Of a stretch of 62,343 nucleotides of DNA, positions 8,434-18,200 are shown piece by piece (position 1 is the first letter of the stretch; every line of letters starts with the position of its first letter). The notes beneath the pieces were generated by a model. It had not been told where the DNA came from. It worked only from the letters and a program-made list of their open reading frames with translations, and did not search any database. The stretch comes from Chryseobacterium indologenes. GTDB taxonomy: Bacteria > Bacteroidota > Bacteroidia > Flavobacteriales > Weeksellaceae. The stretch spans positions 1-62,343 of the forward strand of contig LAZY01000003.1 of the NCBI GenBank assembly GCA_001013295.1, in the 5' to 3' direction. A program made the translations under genes and the position numbers.

Positions 8434-9006
8434 TTATAAGCCGTTCCACAAACCGGCATTAAGCTCAAAAAACAGTTTATCATTTTCGAGCTTGAATTTA
8501 TCTGCGATCTGTTTATTCGGATTATTCAGAGCAATCAGTCTTATTACTCCCTTTTCTTCCTGTTTGTACACTTCAAGAATATCATGACCGTTGTGTTGAT
8601 AGCGGTAAACTAATGCATGCGGCATCTCTTTTTCAGGATTTCTGGCGGGAAAACCTTTTTTGATGTCTTCCAACGTTTTTCCGGCATAATAAAATCCAAG
8701 AATATTGTTGTAAATACTTGTAGGCGTATAGGTAAATAAAATTTGCGAAGACGGCTTATCTTTCAGGTTTTTAAGAAGATCTCCAATCTCTTTGTTGGTA
8801 AAAAAAATAAATCTTTTATCCGTTTTATCAAACACATAATCTCCATAGAAACTGAAGTTCAGGCTGCCACCCTGAAAAGACAGTTTTTTTGTTATATTTT
8901 CAGAATCAGGCAACGGATCTGTGTGAATCGGTTTTATATAGGAAGTACATGAAATAAGGCTCACAACAAGACTGAACGTACAAATATGGAGGATTATTCT
9001 TTTCAT
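8434..9006 (-). CDS. Hypothetical lipoprotein
   Basis: 190 residues. The N-terminus is a lipoprotein signal (MKRIILHICTFSLVVSLISC) with lipobox LISC and Cys20 as the acylation site, so the protein should be anchored in a membrane facing the periplasm or exterior. The remainder is alpha/beta-looking with lysine-rich segments and no recognised domain. It has its own full promoter at 9025-9056 and lies about 100 bases before the M20 peptidase start, so some read-through is possible. Confidence 0.75.
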   Translation of the reverse strand: MKRIILHICTFSLVVSLISCTSYIKPIHTDPLPDSENITKKLSFQGGSLNFSFYGDYVFDKTDKRFIFFTNKEIGDLLKNLKDKPSSQILFTYTPTSIYNNILGFYYAGKTLEDIKKGFPARNPEKEMPHALVYRYQHNGHDILEVYKQEEKGVIRLIALNNPNKQIADKFKLENDKLFFELNAGLWNGL

Positions 9007-9024
9007 AGGTTATCGGATGTAGAA

Positions 9025-9056
9025 CAAATATAATTTTTTGTAGCTGCTGCGGCAAA
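9025..9056 (-). promoter_or_regulatory. Full flavobacterial promoter for the lipoprotein gene
   Basis: Read leftward: TTTG (9056-9053), a 20-base spacer, TATATTTG (9032-9025). Both elements match the Bacteroidota consensus, and the ATG follows 18 bases later. Confidence 0.6.
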
Positions 9057-9070
9057 TGCTATGTATAAAA

Positions 9071-9096
9071 AAACCTTCCTGAATAAAGGAAGGTTT
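9071..9096 (-). terminator. Intrinsic terminator of map
   Basis: A perfect 10-bp stem (AAACCTTCCT / AGGAAGGTTT) with a 6-base loop is followed, read leftward, by a T7 run. It lies 24 bases past the map stop codon. Confidence 0.85.
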
Positions 9097-9119
9097 ATAA
9101 TTTATATTTGAGAAATAGG

Positions 9120-9884
9120 TTAATTCAATATTTCATTCATATTGGTTAAAATGATTGGCTTTCCATCCGTAACAACGATCGTATGCTCGTGCTGCGCCAT
9201 GTATCCGCCTTTGTTTCCTACCATCGTCCAGCCATCTTCAAGTTCTACTGCCAGATTTGAATCTGTAGCAATAAAAGTTTCAATAGCGACTACAGAATTT
9301 TTCTTAAAACGTCTGGTATCGAAACGGTTTTTATAATTAAGCAATTCATCAGGTTCTTCATGCAGGCTTCTTCCTACTCCATGCCCACAAAGGTTTTTAA
9401 TGACCTTCAAGCCTCTTTTTTTGGCCTCAGTTTCCATCAGAAATCCTATATCCGCAATTTTTACGCCCCCTTTTATCTGATCGATCGCTTTCTGCAAAAT
9501 ATCTTTGGAAGCATCTACCAGTTTCTGATGTCCGTGAATGTCTTTTCCAATAATGAAGGAACCTCCGTTATCAGCCCAATATCCGTCTAGTTCCGCAGAA
9601 ACATCAATATTGATCAGATCTCCTTCCTTCAAAATCCTCTGATCAGTAGGAATACCATGGCAAAATTCATTATCCACGCTGATGCAGGTCCAACCCGGAA
9701 ATCCATAGGTCAGATAAGGAGCAGACTTTGCTCCAAAATCTGAAAGAATCTGCCCCCCATATTCATCCAGCTCTTTGGTAGTCATACCCGGTTTTACATA
9801 CTCCGTCATTGCTTTCAAAGTATAGGCAACAGCTTCACTTATTTTCTGCATTCCGGTCATCTGATCTTCAGTAGTGATTGACAT
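9120..9884 (-). CDS. map: Type I methionine aminopeptidase
   Basis: Removes the initiator methionine from nascent proteins in the cytoplasm. 254 residues, the usual length for a bacterial type Ia enzyme without an N-terminal extension. All metal ligands are visible: Asp94 (INIDVS), Asp105 (ADNGGS), His168 (CGHGVG), Glu202 (IETF) and Glu233 (QHEHT), plus substrate-binding His76 (EFCHGIP). It stands alone with its own -7 box and terminator rather than in a ribosomal-protein operon, where flavobacteria usually have a map copy, so it may be a paralogue. Confidence 0.95.
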   Translation of the reverse strand: MSITTEDQMTGMQKISEAVAYTLKAMTEYVKPGMTTKELDEYGGQILSDFGAKSAPYLTYGFPGWTCISVDNEFCHGIPTDQRILKEGDLINIDVSAELDGYWADNGGSFIIGKDIHGHQKLVDASKDILQKAIDQIKGGVKIADIGFLMETEAKKRGLKVIKNLCGHGVGRSLHEEPDELLNYKNRFDTRRFKKNSVVAIETFIATDSNLAVELEDGWTMVGNKGGYMAQHEHTIVVTDGKPIILTNMNEILN

Positions 9885-9905
9885 ATTTTTTGTTATTGAT
9901 TATGA

Positions 9906-9913
9906 CAAAATTA
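9906..9913 (-). promoter_or_regulatory. -7 promoter box for map
   Basis: TAATTTTG on the minus strand, an exact TAnnTTTG match 22 bases before the map ATG. No clear -33 TTG is present. Confidence 0.4.
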
Positions 9914-9971
9914 TGAAAATATGTTGTTTGTGTGCTAATAGGATTGTTGGTGTTTTTATAATTAATTGTAC

Positions 9972-10304
9972 TCAGTCCCACAAATTAAAATAATATTTTG
10001 CAAACAACTGCATTCCTTCATTTTGCCTTTTTTTTAATTCTTCAAAATTCATTTCGTTTTGAGGCATTAATAAACTTTTAAATGAGAATATTATTTTTTG
10101 TAATATTAAAGCCCATTCTTTATTGATTAAACTGAGTTCTTCGTCAGAATATTCTCTATTTTGATCTAAAATAAACGGCAAATTATGGTCCTCTATCCAT
10201 AAAGGTATACACATAATATTATCATTTTCCACTTCACTTTTATATGCCTCAAGCCTTGGCACAATAAACTCCGCTATTGAATATTTTAAATCCCAGTGTT
10301 CCAT
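9972..10304 (-). CDS. Small hypothetical protein resembling a phage-associated family
   Basis: 110 residues, acidic, no signal peptide. The arrangement of a tryptophan-containing N-terminus, FIVPRLEAYK, a middle ...EWALILQKIIFSF and a C-terminal EGMQLFAKYYFNLWD resembles, from memory, small uncharacterised proteins of tailed phages and mobile regions that end in a GL-LFAKYF-LW motif. This family call is uncertain. It lies downstream of the RHS toxin operon, beyond a 368-bp spacer full of hairpins, and could be an extra orphan immunity-type gene or an unrelated cargo gene. By eye it is more AT-rich than map next to it. Confidence 0.55.
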   Translation of the reverse strand: MEHWDLKYSIAEFIVPRLEAYKSEVENDNIMCIPLWIEDHNLPFILDQNREYSDEELSLINKEWALILQKIIFSFKSLLMPQNEMNFEELKKRQNEGMQLFAKYYFNLWD

Positions 10305-10672
10305 TATTTTAAAATTTTAGTATCATCACATTTTTTTTAATTACCTCATTGTTGATGCAAGTCAGGCTCTTGTGCTTATCTGTGATAATTTAAGTCCAAC
10401 CTATTTTCAAACCATAGGCCAACGTAATGCTATATTTTCGTTGCTAAAAGTAAGCAAATCCTTACTATTGGTAAGGGTTTGTTGTTGATATATGTATGCG
10501 CAAGACGCTCACACCAGCGGGGCTTTCCAGATTAAGAATTTTCAATACAAAACCCTCGCATTTTGCAAGGGTTTTATGTTATCTACCACACGATACAATC
10601 GTGCGGGAGCGGGGGAAAGAGATTGGTAATATTACAAATCTCTTTTTTATTATCAATTTTTCACCTTAAATA
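10305..10672. other. Hairpin-rich spacer downstream of the toxin-immunity genes
   Basis: A 368-bp region without a credible gene but with four inverted repeats in a row: 10455-10481 (11-bp stem, one G-T pair), 10549-10575 (8-bp stem plus inner GCA/TGC), CACGAT/ATCGTG around 10590-10605, and 10616-10645 (AAAGAGATT/AATCTCTTT with inner GTAAT/ATTAC). A GC-rich run (gcgggagcggggg) separates the last two. It could be decayed cassette DNA, a cluster of terminators or an RNA element. Confidence 0.5.
10549..10575 (-). terminator. Probable terminator of the RHS toxin-immunity operon
   Basis: AAAACCCT (10549-10556) pairs with AGGGTTTT (10568-10575), with an inner 3-bp stem. Leftward the stem runs into TTTTG. 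It lies about 100 bases after the 10673 stop codon. Confidence 0.45.
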
Positions 10673-11161
10673 TCATTCATAATTCTTTGGACTAGGATTA
10701 AGATACCATCTTCCTTCTTTTTTATATATCATAATATTATAAATTAATATTTTAGTAAAGAAAGCTGGATAATATGAGTCTATTTTTATTAAAAGCTTTG
10801 ATTTATCTGTTTTTTCAACACATATGATGTTAGTTTTAGGATGATCTCCTTCTTCTTTTTTATAATTAAATTTTTCATAATCATTACAAAGTTCATAAAA
10901 ATCATTTGGATAAACTTCGTCATACTTCTCATTAATAATAGAAATAACCCTATCTGAAGTTACAAGTAAGTAAGAATCATTTAAATCACATTCCAATATT
11001 GGCATCTCATTTTCTAGTAAGGGCACCTTTGCAGGTGTATAATTATCATCAACTAGTTTTGCATTCATTTTATTGTTAAATGTAAGCCAATCTTCAGGTT
11101 TTCTATCTACACATCTCAGCGTAATTTCTAAAACTTCTTTTTTAAATTCTTTTTCTTCCAT
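10673..11161 (-). CDS. Probable immunity protein for the adjacent RHS toxin
   Basis: 162 residues, no signal peptide, acidic and lysine-rich, likely cytoplasmic. I do not recognise a named domain. Visible features are a tryptophan-containing stretch (RKPEDWLTFNNK), LECDLNDSYLLVTSDRVISIINEKY, and a C-terminal YKKEGRWYLNPSPKN of the kind seen in NTF2-like or SUKH-like small proteins, but this is not enough to assign a fold. It starts 3 bases after the stop of the RHS gene, the standard position for the cognate immunity gene of a polymorphic toxin. The function call rests on position. Confidence 0.6.
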   Translation of the reverse strand: MEEKEFKKEVLEITLRCVDRKPEDWLTFNNKMNAKLVDDNYTPAKVPLLENEMPILECDLNDSYLLVTSDRVISIINEKYDEVYPNDFYELCNDYEKFNYKKEEGDHPKTNIICVEKTDKSKLLIKIDSYYPAFFTKILIYNIMIYKKEGRWYLNPSPKNYE

Positions 11162-11164
11162 AGT

Positions 11165-14100
11165 TTAGTGCAATACTTTTTCCCAAAAAACAGTATCTCC
11201 CTCTCTACTAAAAAAATACCCATATTCTTCAGCCCAAAGTCGATTGTGTTTTAAATTCTGATTCATTACCATATTAAATTGTATTCGGACTTCACTCATT
11301 CCATATTTTCTTGCCATAACTTCAGCACTTTCTGTCAATGTTTTAAATACAGCATTCTTAGGAGCAGATGCATGTCTCATTATACCACTCACCTGTACCT
11401 CCATCACATCTCCAGTTAACCACCCCATATTAACATGTCCTTCTATACTCGCATATTTTTCTACCTGACTAAAAAGCTCACTCGTAAACTTACAATCGTT
11501 ATGCACTAAAATCCCCTTCTCAGAAACATAATAATTATGGTTGCCTTCTACTTCAAAGTTATAGACTTTTACTTTCTCATCCAAGAATTTAATAGATTCT
11601 ACAGGAGAAGTTTTTCCGTCTAAAGTAGCAAGAAGCATTCTTTGGGTAAGGTCTTTGGCTTCTACCCAGCTTCCGTTTACGTAGAACGGGTGTTCCGGTG
11701 TGCAGGTAATTTCTATGCCATTTACTGAGATTTTTACTAAGGAAGAAGAAGTATTACGGGATAGCTCTAATACTTTTTTCAGTTCTTTCTGGCCAGTTTC
11801 TTCATTATAACTCCAGACAAGGTCGCCCTCCTTAATATCTTCAATTTTTTTACTGCCTTTTTCCGTTGCCACTAAAGTACCTTCCGTAAAGCATAATTTT
11901 ATCAACCCTTTACTTAAGTCTCCTAATGGTCTGCAAATAAAACGGCTAAGATTAGCTGCTCTCCAACCCAATGAAATAAGTTCTCCACCTGCAAAAGATG
12001 CTGGAAGCTCCAAAAACAAGAATCGTTCGGCTTCTTCAGTACTTTGTGCTGCTTTACTGTTTTTTACTGCCAGCTGAAAATTGGAAAGATTTTGTTGGTA
12101 ATTATGTATAGACTGATTTGAGCTTAACCCAAAAAATGCGCTTGTAAGCATGCTGTTTACGCTATCTCCCATGCTGATAATGGCACTGGTAATTATGCCT
12201 GCAAGAGAAAAGCCACTGCCTCCGCCACCTCCGCCTCTTAATTCAATTTCATCAACTGCCATTTCATTAGTTTTGGTGTTTTTCCATCCACTATCCACTC
12301 TTTGCCACCAACCTTCTCCGTCTGTCCATACCTGGCCGATAGAATATCCGTTACTATTCCTCGGAGGTATAGATTTTAGCCCCAGAAAATCTATAAACAG
12401 AATAGGATTATTGCTGGCATAGGAATAGGGTTGCAAAGTTGTATCAGCTAATGGATCAATCACTCCAAACCTTCCGATATCAGGCATATAGTTTCTAAAA
12501 CCATAGTCATTCCAACCTGTTTCGTCCTGTAGCTCATGACCGTTATACCCGTATCGGTACCCCGGATTGCCGGCCATCAGGTTATATCCGCTATGTTTAA
12601 GACCAAAAGGATAGTAGTTATTTTCTTCAAGAACTTCCGCAATGCCGTTCGTATTTTTATAATAACTCAAACGTACATTTCCTAAATGATCTTTATAGTT
12701 GTAAATATATCTGCTATTCTCAAAATCATAATATCCCTCTGAGGTAGGAACAAACTTTAAAGATACAGGTTGGTCTAGTTTTCCCCCTGTGCTGATCCGC
12801 TCATACTGAAAACCATCTAAATAATCTGTTATTGAAGAGGTTTCCAGATTTGTTTTCCCAGCCCCGTACGTATAAGTCTTACTAAGCTTTACTCCATCTG
12901 CACGGTACAGGTATCGGGTATTAACATTTACTCTCTCATTTCCCTCAAGTATAAACCTGGGAATATATGTTTTATCAAACGTAATATAATTCGGAAGATC
13001 AAGATAATTATACTTTATATCAAGAATGCCTTTATCTTTCTGGCTTTTCAGATTTCCGTTTTCTTCGTAGTACGTCATCACATTAGTATTCGCAGAAGTA
13101 TCAGGATACCCTCTGTAATCCATGGAAGAATCAGTAATAGTCAGCAGTCTGTTCCCTGCATAATCATAAGTAAGGTTATCTATTGCTGCGGCTACTGTTT
13201 CATTTGCTTTTGCTCCGGTTCTTTTTAATTTAGTAATATTTCCATTAAAATCATAGTCTACTTTTTCATAATATTCCTGTGCAGACGGATTGTCGTCTCT
13301 CTGATAAAAACCGGCTAAAAGCCTATCGGCAGCATCATAAGTGTATCCATACCTTCGTAAATTATCGTTCGGGGTACTTGCTGTTTTCCAATCTACTTCA
13401 GCAATATTTCCGTTGTATTTGGGCTTTACTTGAAGATCAGTATATTCAGCATTTGGAGTTTGCAATCCTTCTACCTGATTATACTTTATCTCATAACCAA
13501 ACAATTTTCCGTTCAGGTTTTTAGGATCATTGATCTTCGTCATCCAGCCTCTGATGTTATAAGCATAATCAATATCCTGCACAGAGCCAGCAGTTGAAAT
13601 TCCGCCCACTTTCTTATTCTTCACCTGAGAAAGCTCATTATATGTATTCTGAGTCAAAATTTCAACAGGATTACTGTCTACCTGATGTTTATGAGCTAAT
13701 AATCTGCTTTGGGGATCATATTCAAATGTTTCTGTAACAGTTTTTTCAATATCAACATTTGTTCTTTTATGTTTTGTAATTAAACGCTGAGTTACTCCCA
13801 TAAAGTCAACTTCAGTTTCTGTTCTGGTATATCCTCCTAAATAATTAGCAGAATACACTCCTATACTTCTGCCTTTTTTGTCATAAAAGCTATACATCCT
13901 AGTCCATCGGTCATCTTCTATATTTTTCACATAAGAAGCAGTAGGCAATGATTTTGTACTGATCGGTGAATTTTGTGCATCCTGTGATAATACGTCATGG
14001 CCTAAAATCTGAACAGGTATAATCATACCTGAAGGAAGTGGCGGATAGGTATCATAGTAGTTTAAAGATAATAAGGTTACCCACTTTGTTGAATTGGGAT

Positions 14101-15205
14101 AGGTGGTATCCGGATTATCATAATATACATCCATTCCTTGTCTTTCAAAAAATGCAGTATTGATTCTATTGACACTGTTTGAACCATATCCGTTGACTAT
14201 ATTTTGTTCCTGAGATCTTTCCCCTCCTGTAGATACACCGGTAATAGCTACTCTTCCCAACAGATCATATTTTGTATACAACCATTGTCCTTTCTTCTTT
14301 AATTCAGCATCCTGAGTAGCAACCAATCTATCCTGTTTATCATACACCATATATTCCCAACCTTTTCCCGGTACTTTCTTTTCTACCAGCCTTCCAAACT
14401 CATCATATCTATATTGATAACAAAGACTATTTTGTTTGGTTTCATCAATTATTGTCAAAGCCGACGCCAATGGAGGAACAACAAAAGCAAGTTGATTGTA
14501 TTCATTATATAAGTAATAGGTATCAAGGTTATGTGCTCCATCATTTTTCCTGATCAGTACAACCTGATCTTTCCCATTTTTATATTCCGTCGTTACATTT
14601 CCATCTTCATCAGTAACGGATGTTTTCATTAAAGAATTAACAGGATAATAAGACCCGTTAAAGCTTAATTGGGAATCTGTTCTGCTCTCTGCCCACGAAG
14701 TGGAGATGCCATATTTTTTAACTTCACTCGCTGAAGTATTGGTACTGTAGCCATATCTTACAGGCTTATCAGACCATGCGTTTCCGACATTGTAGGTTTC
14801 CTTTACTCGTGCCAATGGAAAATTTTCCAAAACCTGTTTAGAATATATCTTTTCCGCACCATAAATTTCAGGATTGGCCGCATTATTCAGAGGGTTTTCA
14901 TAGATCGCCCCATTCTGTGTTCCTGTTTGCGGAACAGGCAAATATGATTTTGAAATCCTTCCGTCAGCATCATATTCTATATGGCCTACTACATCTTTCT
15001 GTGTCGGGGAAGCTTTCACCCCAACGATTTGCTTAGGCCTTCCCAATCCATCAAAATACTGGACGGTTTCTGCTTTTTTTATACAATCGGCATCCAGACA
15101 GTCCTTTGTATATATATAGTTTTTTGTATTGGAAGGTGAAATACTCTGTGCAAATATTTGTCCAAAAGTCATCAAAAAACTTCCGATGAATACTATCTTT
15201 TTCAT
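11165..15205 (-). CDS. RHS-repeat polymorphic toxin with DUF6443, RHS core, Hint protease and C-terminal toxin domain
   Basis: 1346 residues. A Sec signal peptide (MKKIVFIGSFLMTFGQIFAQ) is followed by a DUF6443-type N-terminus (KAETVQYFDGLGRPKQIVG), then YD/RHS repeats (YDEFGRLVEKKVPG, YDLLGRVAITG, YDPQSRLLAHKH) that build a hollow shell. The conserved RHS-associated core follows (YNYKDHLGNVRLSYYKN, ENNYYPFGLKHSGYN, YGYNGHELQDETGWNDYGFR, DPLADTTLQPYSYASNNP). Residues about 1105-1237 form a Hint domain: nucleophile Cys1105 (CFTEGTLV), TCTPEHPFYV and terminal VHND with His-Asn at 1235-1236, expected to self-cleave and release the last about 109 residues. That tail (from Cys1238; DNA 11165-11494) has no firm family. 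Its spacing (LTESAEVMARKYGMSEVRI, N, then AEEYGY and VFWEKVL) resembles the end of a GNAT fold. The immunity gene follows. Confidence 0.9.
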   Translation of the reverse strand: MKKIVFIGSFLMTFGQIFAQSISPSNTKNYIYTKDCLDADCIKKAETVQYFDGLGRPKQIVGVKASPTQKDVVGHIEYDADGRISKSYLPVPQTGTQNGAIYENPLNNAANPEIYGAEKIYSKQVLENFPLARVKETYNVGNAWSDKPVRYGYSTNTSASEVKKYGISTSWAESRTDSQLSFNGSYYPVNSLMKTSVTDEDGNVTTEYKNGKDQVVLIRKNDGAHNLDTYYLYNEYNQLAFVVPPLASALTIIDETKQNSLCYQYRYDEFGRLVEKKVPGKGWEYMVYDKQDRLVATQDAELKKKGQWLYTKYDLLGRVAITGVSTGGERSQEQNIVNGYGSNSVNRINTAFFERQGMDVYYDNPDTTYPNSTKWVTLLSLNYYDTYPPLPSGMIIPVQILGHDVLSQDAQNSPISTKSLPTASYVKNIEDDRWTRMYSFYDKKGRSIGVYSANYLGGYTRTETEVDFMGVTQRLITKHKRTNVDIEKTVTETFEYDPQSRLLAHKHQVDSNPVEILTQNTYNELSQVKNKKVGGISTAGSVQDIDYAYNIRGWMTKINDPKNLNGKLFGYEIKYNQVEGLQTPNAEYTDLQVKPKYNGNIAEVDWKTASTPNDNLRRYGYTYDAADRLLAGFYQRDDNPSAQEYYEKVDYDFNGNITKLKRTGAKANETVAAAIDNLTYDYAGNRLLTITDSSMDYRGYPDTSANTNVMTYYEENGNLKSQKDKGILDIKYNYLDLPNYITFDKTYIPRFILEGNERVNVNTRYLYRADGVKLSKTYTYGAGKTNLETSSITDYLDGFQYERISTGGKLDQPVSLKFVPTSEGYYDFENSRYIYNYKDHLGNVRLSYYKNTNGIAEVLEENNYYPFGLKHSGYNLMAGNPGYRYGYNGHELQDETGWNDYGFRNYMPDIGRFGVIDPLADTTLQPYSYASNNPILFIDFLGLKSIPPRNSNGYSIGQVWTDGEGWWQRVDSGWKNTKTNEMAVDEIELRGGGGGGSGFSLAGIITSAIISMGDSVNSMLTSAFFGLSSNQSIHNYQQNLSNFQLAVKNSKAAQSTEEAERFLFLELPASFAGGELISLGWRAANLSRFICRPLGDLSKGLIKLCFTEGTLVATEKGSKKIEDIKEGDLVWSYNEETGQKELKKVLELSRNTSSSLVKISVNGIEITCTPEHPFYVNGSWVEAKDLTQRMLLATLDGKTSPVESIKFLDEKVKVYNFEVEGNHNYYVSEKGILVHNDCKFTSELFSQVEKYASIEGHVNMGWLTGDVMEVQVSGIMRHASAPKNAVFKTLTESAEVMARKYGMSEVRIQFNMVMNQNLKHNRLWAEEYGYFFSREGDTVFWEKVLH

Positions 15206-15216
15206 GATTTTTCTTT

Positions 15217-18200
15217 TTAAAAACTAATTGGAAATATAATATCGAAATTCACTATTGTACCATTAGGCAATGATGATGATCCTGTTGTAAGCTTTGCAAA
15301 AATATTTCCATTAGGATAAATAGTAATTTTCCAATTTCCATAAGTAAATGTTCTTCCTGCAAAACTCATTGTGCCTGTTATAGCTTCTATACAATTCCCA
15401 TTTATTTTCCCAACCGTTTGACCAATTGCCCAGGAAAGACTACTATCATAAGGAAAGTTCATCTGTAATCTAAAACTGGATGTATTTGTCATAGTTAGAG
15501 ATGCACTATTTAATACAGCAATATCATATCCCTTAGAAATCGTACATGATAATGGTGTACATCCTGCATTCTGATTAGTGATATTTTGCCCGTTAGCCTG
15601 AATGTCCTGTAGTGCCTTTTGATTGGCATCATCCTGGCTTATTAACGAAAAATATTTCTTGGCAGGAACTAAGTAGGTATATTTATTAGGTAAATATCCT
15701 AGGGAACAGTTATTAGTAATATACTCATTACCCATTTCGTCATTTGTATAAATCGTAGGAGAATAATGATAATCATATTTTTTTAGAACTTTTCCGTCTT
15801 TATCTAAAATTTGAGATATTCTATGAGAAGAATCATACACATAAATTTCCCTAAACCCATTGGCAGAAGTCTTACTTGTGACTCCAACAAGAGGGTCATA
15901 GGTATATGTTTCAACCTGATAATTCTTTAACGCAATATCTTTTCTCATATTATCCAGAGTGAGAATTAGTGCTGCTTCATTAGAGGAATCGTCATCATCA
16001 GCATCTGAAGCAGAAACAGCAGCAGTAACAGAATTAAGATTTGCAATATCGGTATAAGTAGCCCCTACTATTTTAGCTATAGCCTGTGTTTGGTGGTATC
16101 CCCAAATAGTAGCAGTTGGAATACCATTTTCTGCACTGGTTTCTCTTAAATTGCCTTTATCATCATAGTTGTTAAAAGTGATTTTTTTTGAAGAATTTTG
16201 ATTTTGAACATTGTATGTTAATGCCGATGTTGGATATAATGTAGATGGATTATCTAATTTCACTTCCGATTTGCCCACAACTATTCCGTCATTCTTAACT
16301 TCTGTTTCTAAAGGAGTTGACACGATATTAGCATTAAGAAGTTTTTGAATGTTTTTTTCGTTAGCATATTTGAAATTACTTTCAATTACCGATCCATCAT
16401 AAGATATTTGTTTACGGGAAATTACATTATTGTATAGGCTTTCGTATTGATTTTCTAATGTATTAGTTAAGAAAACACCATCTATTTTATCTTTTATTGT
16501 TTTAGTTTCTTTTTTTATAATGACCTTTTTAATAGGCTGTCCGTCATATTTAATATTGCTGAACGTTAAAATTTCGGGCTGATAAGAGAATTCTGACTCT
16601 TGTATAAGATCGTTATTATTTCCATATATTTCTTTTTTCTTCATGAGGCCCGCCCGTGTCAGATATCCGCTAAAGTTTATAAATGAATAAGTCAATCCTG
16701 AAAGATTAAATATTTCATCAGAACTATAAAAAAAATACTTTATATAGGTATGATCTAATTTATTAGTTACTTTAATATTTGAATATCCAATGATTCTATT
16801 TGATATGTTTTCTTGAAAATAATCGCCCGGAATTCCTAAATCTTCATCAATGCTTTCTCCGCTTGTTATCAGAGGATCGGAGAATTTATTATATTCATAT
16901 TCTACCCATTTTGAAGGCACCACCGATTCTGCATCATAGTTTTTAATACTTTTTATTCTTAGTCCATACCCCAATTTATTATTGTGCTTTCTGGTTTCTT
17001 TAATTCTATAAAATTCCAGCTTTCCATATCCTCGTCTTGCTCCGGATAAAAAGACCTTTGATCCCGAATATGGAAAAACTCTAATTGACGGGCATGGATA
17101 GGTGGACATGGGATTTATATAATCATTTGAAAATGAAACACTCCCATCAGGCTGTAACAGATCGTATTGTATTTCATTTGAAACACCTGGCTTTGAAGGA
17201 GGATAGGGATATAGAGAATATGAATACTTTACATATAGATTTCCTTTGTATCCAGATGGTAAATTTAAATCATAATTGACCGAAGGATCATTAGTATCAA
17301 AATTGAGGGTATAAACTTTATCCAAATCATAATAATCATAACAAGCACCACCAGTACAAAGATCATTGTAAGCAGCATTTCCTTCTACTATCGAATTGCT
17401 TTCAAATTCATATTCAATACGACCCCCTGTCGGTAAATTTATAGTTTTTAAAGAATTTAAATTTGCTGTTTTTGGATTTGTCCCTGATGGTGAAATCAGA
17501 ACCCCTTCATCCAAGCTACAGGGATCATAAAAATTAACATATCCAAAAGTATCAACATTCTCTGGAACTCCAAAAATCCTGTTATACTCAAATGTATGCT
17601 TACTCACAATATTATTATTTTTATCAAGATTGTGAAGATCATTCAAAAATGTTCCATCACCCAGGAAAGCATATTGATTAATAATATTATTATTTTTGTC
17701 TCTCAGAATTAATTTATCCACCTGATACCAATCTGCGTTTCCTTTGTTTTGAACTGAGTGCGGAGCAGGATTAAATTTATATTTAAATTCAATGCTTCCA
17801 TACCCAGTAACATTTATTTTTTTGATTTTATTTTCTTGTACTGTTCCAATAAACTGACTTACCAATTCCGTTGTAGTTTCATATTCAAACGTGGCAACCT
17901 GCTGATTTTTATTATTTGTTATTGATGATAGTAAAAAGGCACTATTACCTACTTTGGTATTTGATGGAAGCTCCTGCTGGGTATTTTGGTATCCAAAATG
18001 AAATTTATCAATATTGATTTTATCAAAAAGATATGAATTTCCGTTTTCGTCAATAATGGTGAAGGAAGAAACTTTATTCGTCGTACCACTATTTTTAGTA
18101 ATGATTATTTTATTATTCGAAGGCTGTAGTTGTACAGCAATCAGTTCATTTGAAGCCTGATCTTTTCCAATATAAAATCTACCGGATTTACCCAAAAAGC

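Noticed and set aside
10305..10672. tRNA or known riboswitch in the hairpin spacer
   Set aside because: None of the hairpins forms a cloverleaf or matches a riboswitch core that I recognise; it is kept only as an unexplained structured region.
11495..11893. Hint domain as an intein
   Set aside because: There is no C-terminal extein block of the host protein. The domain sits between an RHS core and a toxin tip, the usual place of a polymorphic-toxin Hint.
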